DNA of 64,000 bases from contig CAZOSP010000001.1 in assembly GCA_964582525.1 (NCBI GenBank), forward strand, positions 19,871 to 83,870, read 5' to 3'. Source of the stretch: BB31 sp964582525. Its GTDB lineage: Bacteria; Pseudomonadota; Gammaproteobacteria; Beggiatoales; Beggiatoaceae. Below are positions 60,078 through 64,000 of this stretch, one piece after another; position 1 is the stretch's first letter; every line of letters starts with the position of its first letter. A program made the translations under genes and the position numbers. The notes beneath the pieces were generated by a model, which saw nothing but the letters and a program-made list of their open reading frames with translations, searched no databases and had not been told where the DNA came from.

Positions 60078-60788
60078 TCAATCGGGGTTTTCGAAGCCGA
60101 ACCGTTCTCCAGCTTTCCATGCCTCACGATTATTGCCCTCGTTCGGGATCCCACCAGATTCCTTGAGAATCCGTGCGAGATGCATGCAATTCCAGGTCAT
60201 GATCGTGGTGTTCCGCTGCGTGAAGTCATTGTCGAAACCGACGCGCCCGCCGTCTTCCTTTGCGTCACCATACGAGTGTCCGGGGCCTGCCTCGCCGATC
60301 CACCCACAATCGGCTTGTGGCGGCGTTGTATAACCCAAGTGATTTAGCGCGTACCCTATGGTCATGGCCGTGTGCTTGATTCCATCCTCGTTCCCGGTGA
60401 TCACGCAGCCTGCAACTTTCCCATAATAGATCGACTGCCCCTTATCATTGAGTTCACCAGACATCGCGTACAGCCTTTCGATTAGTATGCGGCAGATCGA
60501 ACTCTCCTCCCCCAGCCAAATCGGCGTCCCCACAACCAGGATTTCGGCCGCTTTCACCTTCTCCCAAATCATGGACCATTGGTCTTTCTCCCATCCGTGC
60601 TCCGTCATATCCGGATAGACACCCGGTGGAATGTCGTGTGCGGCTAGATGTAAGTGTTCGACTGAAACGCCGTTCTTTACCATGATGGACGAGGAAGCAT
60701 TAAGGAGCAACCTCGTATGGCTATCCTCTGCCTTCTTCTTTAGCGACGTGTTGATGTATAAGGCGTTGAGTTCCGTGAAATTCGTCAT
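60078..60788 (-). CDS. Flavodoxin-family NAD(P)H/FMN oxidoreductase
   Basis: A 236-residue flavodoxin-fold protein. The family pattern is clear: LNALYINTSLKKKAEDSHT for the phosphate-binding start, VVGTPIWLGEESS, and the C-terminal run GEAGPGHSYGDA, RNTTIMTWN and HLARILKESGGIP. Relatives reduce quinones or nitro compounds using FMN. ATG 60788 is chosen because CGAGGT precedes it; the frame is open to 60845. Codon use and GC content look higher than in the flanking TA genes, which suggests separate acquisition. It is flanked by 200-bp direct repeats. Confidence 0.85.
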   Translation of the reverse strand: MTNFTELNALYINTSLKKKAEDSHTRLLLNASSSIMVKNGVSVEHLHLAAHDIPPGVYPDMTEHGWEKDQWSMIWEKVKAAEILVVGTPIWLGEESSICRILIERLYAMSGELNDKGQSIYYGKVAGCVITGNEDGIKHTAMTIGYALNHLGYTTPPQADCGWIGEAGPGHSYGDAKEDGGRVGFDNDFTQRNTTIMTWNCMHLARILKESGGIPNEGNNREAWKAGERFGFENPD

Positions 60789-60837
60789 GAAGTACCTCGG
60801 TAAAAAATGGTTTCGATCCGCTCGCAAGCGGGATATT

Positions 60838-60864
60838 AGTATCAAGTCAATCTAACCTGATACT
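60838..60864. promoter_or_regulatory. Operator-like dyad upstream of flavodoxin gene
   Basis: Inverted repeat AGTATCA (60838-60844) / TGATACT (60858-60864), 50 bases before the start codon. The same dyad with the same surroundings (TCCGATATTA, AAATCAGGCAA) recurs at 62513-62570 before another small gene. Confidence 0.5.
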
Positions 60865-60947
60865 TTCCGATATTAAAAGACAAATCAGGCAAGCTTGACC
60901 GATACTCATTGCCCTGCATTTTTGCCCCAATAACACGAGATATTGCA

Positions 60948-61146
60948 GCAGTGGGTGCAGATTTGTAACCTGCACTCGAACGTTTCAAATGACCTTGGGG
61001 TTACTCAAAACGTGCGGGTCAACTTACAAACTTTGAGCCGTGAGTAATTTGTTAGGCAGGGATTTGGTGGATTTTCACCAGATCAGTTTGCGTCACGTCT
61101 TTATTGTGGCGCGAACGCGAATGCTCGGCAGCTTGCCAGTATCCCT
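60948..61146 (+). repeat. 200-bp direct repeat, right of flavodoxin gene
   Basis: Second copy of the 59800-60000 repeat, with GTTAGGC at 61051-61057. It fills most of the gap before the RelE/ParE-type toxin. Confidence 0.8.
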
Positions 61147-61163
61147 ACCGGGCTGCTGTGGTC

Positions 61164-61185
61164 GGGCTTGAGCGACAAGTTAGGA
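61164..61185 (-). repeat. Half attC-like site at toxin stop
   Basis: On the - strand: TCCTAAC, TTGTC, GCTCAAGC, the same R''-5-L'' pattern as site A. The toxin stop TAA lies in the first box. The distal half is replaced by the dispersed repeat that ends near 61146. Confidence 0.5.
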
Positions 61186-61434
61186 AAGTAGTTTGTCATA
61201 TTCTGCATGACTACCAATCCAAACCCAAAGAAAACCGCCTTCAATTGGAGTAGCTACTGCACGATAATGTGCTCCAACTCTAGCAGACCAAACTTTACCC
61301 GCTTTCTTAAACTGTAACGATGGATGAGCGTAATTATCCCTTAACAATTGAAAGTTCTTGTCAGCAAGATTGCGAATTTCTATTGGAAGTTTTTCATAGC
61401 ATTCCCAAAAACTTAGCGCAGTTTTATGAATCAC
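61180..61434 (-). CDS. RelE/ParE-family toxin
   Basis: An 84-residue protein with the small RelE/ParE fold pattern (NFQLLRDNYAHPSLQFKK, VWSARVGAHYRAVATP, WVWIGSHAEYDKLL). Such toxins cut mRNA on the ribosome or poison gyrase; the subclass is not clear. The start overlaps the antitoxin stop (ATGA). The stop lies inside a CCTAAC box. Confidence 0.8.
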   Translation of the reverse strand: MIHKTALSFWECYEKLPIEIRNLADKNFQLLRDNYAHPSLQFKKAGKVWSARVGAHYRAVATPIEGGFLWVWIGSHAEYDKLLS

Positions 61435-61649
61435 AAATCCCTCGTTTTTCCAGCTTTATGCTCAGCAAGGGCTGCATTGATTAAAAAATCGAGCTTTCCC
61501 GAGTTAGAGTCCGCTTCAAGCTGTTTATCCCAGCGTACATTATCCAGTTCGATAAGCCAATCACGAAGCTTGGAAAAAGAGTCACGATCTAAATTTAAAA
61601 TCCGATTTTCTAAAAATTCTATTTCATTCTCAATACTAGCTACAGCCAT
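61431..61649 (-). CDS. Antitoxin of the RelE/ParE-type pair
   Basis: A 72-residue, mostly helical acidic protein (ENEIEFLENRILNLDRDSF, then GKLDFLINAALAEHKAG) with no recognised DNA-binding motif at the N-terminus. Call rests on its place just before the toxin, the 4-bp overlap, and its similar size to known partners. AAGGAG precedes the ATG. Confidence 0.75.
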   Translation of the reverse strand: MAVASIENEIEFLENRILNLDRDSFSKLRDWLIELDNVRWDKQLEADSNSGKLDFLINAALAEHKAGKTRDL

Positions 61650-61663
61650 AGTAAACTCCTTAT

Positions 61664-61858
61664 TTACTTACCGAAAATCTGGACTAAACTGAAAACTATT
61701 CCAACTAAAATACCAATTTAACCAATAACTCTCGGAATAGTTTCATCATCAGTTTGCCCAAAAACTCCGTTAATTGCTGCTCCAACAAGCAATCCTATAA
61801 CACCAAACTCTAATCCCCATCCACCTACATACATCACGAAATTTATTGCTTGCTCCAT
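61664..61858 (-). pseudogene. Two-TM mini-protein with internal stop
   Basis: ATG 61858 opens a 46-codon frame (MEQAINFVMYVGG, VIGLLVGAAINGVFG) that stops at TAA 61718-61720. The same frame then continues IGILVGIVFSLVQIFGK to a second stop at 61664. The extra part is a clear second membrane helix, so an original protein of about 64 residues seems split by a nonsense codon. AGGAG for this gene is supplied by the attC-like box GTTAGGAG. The 46-residue form may still be made. Confidence 0.6.
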
Positions 61859-61865
61859 GTCGCGC

Positions 61866-61922
61866 TCCTAACGCCAAAATCAGCCGCCGACGAAGGAGGT
61901 CGGCTGGATTTTTTTGTTAAGT
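61866..61922. repeat. attC-like site C or terminator
   Basis: TCCTAAC (61866-61872) and GTTAAGT (61916-61922) bound an imperfect dyad CAGCCGCCGAC / GTCGGCTG. On the - strand it reads ACTTAAC...GTTAGGA and follows a short open frame ending in TAA within ACTTAAC. The run of seven T on the + strand means it could also be an ordinary terminator. Length is 57 bp. Confidence 0.4.
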
Positions 61923-61978
61923 GTTTTCTTTAACAAAAGCTGTTGAATTACCAAGCTGCTCGACTAAAACATGCCCTC
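61917..61978 (-). pseudogene. 3' fragment of an unknown gene
   Basis: On the - strand about 18 codons (HVLVEQLGNSTAFVKENT) run into a stop inside ACTTAAC. Upstream the frame enters the dispersed repeat 61975-62150, so only the end of the gene survives. Confidence 0.35.
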
Positions 61979-62150
61979 GTTCCCAAGTGCCACTTGGGAA
62001 TGCTATCTTGACCGCGTTGCGGTCTGTACGACAACAGCTAGCGACGCTGGCAAGGTGTGAGTTCTCAAGCGGCACTTGGGAAAAACCTTCAACGAAGCCG
62101 AGAGACCCAAAGCCTACAAACTGCAATGAACTTCAAACCCCACATGATGC
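61975..62150 (+). repeat. Long accessory repeat, copy X
   Basis: 176 bases that appear identical to 63324-63499, including the palindrome TTCCCAAGTGCCACTTGGGA. It continues to about 62186 with a segment (GACGCTCACCGCATCC) that is also in copy Z but deleted from copy Y. The rest of the gap (62187-62261) holds the GCCCGGCAGCTTGCCAG segment. Confidence 0.88.
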
Positions 62151-62261
62151 GGTTCGCAAAAAGACGCTCACCGCATCCTACCTTGCTTTATTGTGGCGCG
62201 AACCCGAATGCCCGGCAGCTTGCCAGTATCCCGCGTGCGCGACGAAAAGATGTCGCGCATC

Positions 62262-62465
62262 CTACCGGACTACCGGACTTATATTGGACAAAGCAGACGG
62301 CAGGTTATCTGTGCTTATGTGAGCAAAACTATCTCGCGTAACGGGATCAACTTGCCTTGAGTCCTGAATTTTAGTAGAGGCAGCATGTACGATTTTTTCA
62401 AAAGTGCTCAATATTTCTGTAGCAATATCTTGAAATTGTTTTTTATGTTGCTCAAAAGCACTCAT
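62262..62465 (-). CDS. Small hypothetical protein, 3' end fused to repeat
   Basis: A 67-codon frame with a good AAGGAA site (MSAFEQHKKQFQDIATEI, helical). GTTAGGC lies 37 bases before the start (62508-62502), as at a cassette border. The last 16 codons read through repeat-derived sequence, so the native C-terminus is probably lost. No family recognised. Confidence 0.5.
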   Translation of the reverse strand: MSAFEQHKKQFQDIATEILSTFEKIVHAASTKIQDSRQVDPVTRDSFAHISTDNLPSALSNISPVVR

Positions 62466-62501
62466 TGTATAATTCCTTGAAAAACTGCCTCAATTTTCAC
62501 A

Positions 62502-62600
62502 GCCTAACTTTTAAGTATCAAGCTTTTTCACCCTGATACTCTCCGATATTATTTGATAAATCAGGCAACTTTGCTTTGCTACCAGTGTGCTGGTCTTTTG
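62502..62600. repeat. Shared upstream segment with dyad
   Basis: Contains GCCTAAC and the AGTATCA / TGATACT dyad, plus TCCGATATTA and AAATCAGGCAA, in the same order as 60838-60895 upstream of the flavodoxin gene. With the repeat below it accounts for the 308-bp gap; no gene seen. Confidence 0.6.
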
Positions 62601-62651
62601 CCCTTATAGTTCAGGGTATTGAGCTAACATTTAGGCAGCTTTGCTAGTTAT

Positions 62652-62778
62652 CTCATTTATCGTGTCAAATAATCTTGTTAAGTTATATTACAAATTATTT
62701 CACGCAATCTTAACAAGGTAATTTTGTTTAAGGCTATCAGCTTTTTGCGGTTTGTCAAGGATGGCTTGAGAGGCTATT
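62652..62778 (+). repeat. 127-bp repeat at the Uma2-type gene 3' end
   Basis: About 90 percent identical by eye to 63532-63658 (CTCATTTATCGTGTCAAATAA ... GGATGGCTTGAGAGGCTATT). It covers the Uma2-type stop codon. Confidence 0.85.
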
Positions 62779-63232
62779 GATGGTGAAGTTTGCTGGCTTT
62801 CATTTGTCCTTCATGGCTGTAGTATTGGGTGCGTCCATTGTTATCTACTAGCCAGACTTCGTGTGCGCCTTTGGCTAGGTAGAGTTCAATTTTTTCTTCC
62901 ATTTCGGCTTTTGAGTTGGAGGGGGAGATGATTTCTACACAGAGTTCTGGAGCTTTGGAGTAGGGGGTTTGAAAGCCGTGTTCTGCAATGAAGGCATCCG
63001 ATGCCCAAGCGACATCGGCAACTTTTACACCTTGGCGGGTTTGAATTGAGCATTCCATGATGATTTTTCCGCGTCCTTGTAGAGTTTCTTTGATGTATGT
63101 GCCAACTTCAAACTGGCGGTTGCCGTGGGTGTTGCTGGCGGGACTCATGAGGATTTTGCCCCATTTATCGAGTTCAATTTTGTAGGGGAGGTTTTGTAAT
63201 AAGGGGTCGCTGATGACTGATGTCCAGTCCAT
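62774..63232 (-). CDS. Uma2-family PD-(D/E)XK nuclease-like protein
   Basis: A 152-residue protein with the Uma2 pattern: GNRQFEVGTYIKETLQGRG, Asp73 in VADVAWASD, Glu100 in PELCVEIISPSN, and KIELYLAKGAHEVWLVD. Length is slightly below the usual 180-190. Uma2 proteins are abundant, often multicopy, and of unknown role; the fold predicts a nuclease. AGGAG precedes the ATG. Confidence 0.85.
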   Translation of the reverse strand: MDWTSVISDPLLQNLPYKIELDKWGKILMSPASNTHGNRQFEVGTYIKETLQGRGKIIMECSIQTRQGVKVADVAWASDAFIAEHGFQTPYSKAPELCVEIISPSNSKAEMEEKIELYLAKGAHEVWLVDNNGRTQYYSHEGQMKASKLHHQ

Positions 63233-63323
63233 AGTAATTCTCCTAATTATCCTGTCGTTTTGCTTTGTAATTTGCTATTAAGGATTGTTTCGCGCATACT
63301 GGTCAAGTTATTGTCCTCGTTGT

Positions 63324-63499
63324 CCTCGTTCCCAAGTGCCACTTGGGAATGCTATCTTGACCGCGTTGCGGTCTGTACGACAACAGCTAGCGACGCTGGC
63401 AAGGTGTGAGTTCTCAAGCGGCACTTGGGAAAAACCTTCAACGAAGCCGAGAGACCCAAAGCCTACAAACTGCAATGAACTTCAAACCCCACATGATGC
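63324..63499 (+). repeat. Long accessory repeat, copy Y
   Basis: Apparently identical to 61975-62150, then lacking about 28 bases present in copies X and Z. With the next repeat it fills the 402-bp gap before the HicB-like gene. Confidence 0.88.
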
Positions 63500-63531
63500 T
63501 ACCTTGCTGCGATGAACTTCAAACCCCTTTG

Positions 63532-63658
63532 CTCATTTATCGTGTCAAATAACTTTGTTAAGTTATATTAAAAATTATTTCACGTAATCTTGATAAGGTA
63601 ATTTCGCCCAAGTCTATCAGCTTTTTGCGGGTTATCAAGGATGGCTTGAGAGGCTATT
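63532..63658 (+). repeat. 127-bp repeat at the HicB-like gene 3' end
   Basis: Second copy of 62652-62778. Here it contributes the last codons (SLSSHP) and the stop of the HicB-like gene. Confidence 0.85.
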
Positions 63659-63898
63659 AATGTTTTTGATTTGCATGAGATTTGCATAATCTCGTCCAGA
63701 TGTAGCGGGGGGGAGTTGCTTATTATCGATTTTGTAGAGTTCTATAATTTCTTCTACGAGGAGGCATAGTTCTTTGAATACTTTTTGCTCATCATCGCCG
63801 TGACATCCTCCATAAACTAAACTAGGGCAACTGCCCACATAGCAATTATCTGCTTCAGACCATTCTAGAATCTTTACATAGCGAGCACTTTCTTTCAT
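63635..63898 (-). CDS. HicB-like antitoxin-type protein
   Basis: An 87-residue protein with the HicB partial RNase H fold pattern: YVKILEWSEADNCYVGSCPS, then YGGCHGDDEQKVFKELC and a proline end LPPATSG. No HTH domain is seen. The start overlaps the stop of an upstream gene (ATGA), as in toxin-antitoxin or small two-gene modules. The final residues come from a dispersed repeat, so the C-terminus has been altered. Confidence 0.7.
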   Translation of the reverse strand: MKESARYVKILEWSEADNCYVGSCPSLVYGGCHGDDEQKVFKELCLLVEEIIELYKIDNKQLPPATSGRDYANLMQIKNINSLSSHP

Positions 63899-63999
63899 TG
63901 TTTTGAATCCTCTATGGCTTTCTCAACTGCTTTAATAAGGTAAGCCGAGTAGATACCGTCTCTCAAGTCAAGCATTATTTTACAAGGAAAGTGTAAATT
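63895..63999 (-). CDS. Partial gene, C-terminus only
   Basis: The last 34 codons (ending LRDGIYSAYLIKAVEKAIED plus SKQ) of a gene that enters from beyond the window. It overlaps the HicB-like start by four bases. It does not look like the end of a HicA toxin. No family recognised. Confidence 0.6.
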   Translation of the reverse strand, partial: NLHFPCKIMLDLRDGIYSAYLIKAVEKAIEDSKQ

Positions 64000-64000
64000 T

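Noticed and set aside
61866..61922. Firm attC call for site C
   Set aside because: The dyad with a T-run on the + strand could be a simple terminator and the L boxes are not clear, so it is kept only as a candidate.
58680..63660. CRISPR array
   Set aside because: Repeats are 100-200 bp, few, unevenly spaced, and have genes between them; no short regular repeat-spacer pattern is present anywhere in the window.
63895..63999. Calling the partial gene a HicA toxin
   Set aside because: The visible C-terminus lacks the HicA ending pattern; only overlap with a HicB-like gene suggests it.

Overview
This window looks like a chromosomal scaffold from a sulfur-oxidising gammaproteobacterium, most likely Thiotrichales/Beggiatoa-like. 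That placement is an inference. It rests on a gammaproteobacterial gene set (cvpA-purF, sohB, cysG, a joined str-S10-spc-alpha ribosomal super-operon), a TusA + DsrE2 sulfur-relay pair beside siroheme synthase, many large multi-domain sensor proteins, and a heavy load of short palindromic and MITE-like repeats. A run of 100 N (40834-40933) shows that this is an assembled scaffold.

Layout. (1) 1-6.5 kb, + strand: YdbL-like lipoprotein, YchJ-like protein, HlyD-type secretion adaptor, a possible transposase remnant, an RNase II-family exonuclease, a periplasmic hydrolase-like/thioredoxin fusion, and ruvC. (2) 6.6-10 kb, - strand: cvpA-purF-argJ. (3) 10.2-28.7 kb, - strand: uninterrupted rpsL-rpsG-fusA-tuf / S10 / spc / alpha clusters ending with rplQ and a strong terminator. 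rpmJ (37 codons) is present. A NYN-nuclease/cold-shock-like fusion lies upstream of rpsL. (4) 30.4-38.5 kb: GltD/DsrL-like flavoprotein with ferredoxin clusters, tilS, convergent dsrE2-tusA, cysG, nadB, and a metal-type ABC ATPase. (5) 38.7-46.8 kb: a AAA+ ATPase, a gap-interrupted AAA-ATPase-like/PD-(D/E)XK gene with a remnant of a second tandem copy, then a - strand group Smr, XdhC, histidine kinase, FixJ-type regulator. (6) 47-58.7 kb: SpoIIE-type phosphatase with Cache domain, HtrA protease, Sel1 protein, NAGGN-type M42 peptidase, degenerate hemerythrin-like protein, SohB, Nif3-like protein, large hybrid kinase.

(7) 58.7-64 kb is an accessory region unlike the rest. All credible genes are short and on the - strand: a BrnT-type pair with a frameshifted toxin, a flavodoxin-family protein, a two-TM mini-protein with an internal stop, a RelE/ParE-type pair, a Uma2-type nuclease and a HicB-like protein. 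They are separated by 130-200 bp direct repeats. Several gene ends sit exactly on CCTAAC / GTTAGG boxes inside imperfect dyads, with the stop codon inside the box, as in integron gene cassettes. No integrase is visible. My best candidate for something new here is an integrase-less cassette array (CALIN-like) invaded by the host's dispersed repeats.

Repeats are the second theme. I see at least five families: the CCTTCTAGGTTTT palindrome (one copy in frame inside the ychJ-like gene), the ACCTGTCAGGT hairpins at the 3' ends of genes, a 33-bp CAGAAACTGCATTTTTTGC element, a 126-bp foldback element with 13-bp terminal inverted repeats and a 6-bp target duplication at 47.1 kb, and the long repeats of the accessory end. 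No tRNA, rRNA, CRISPR array or complete insertion sequence was recognised.
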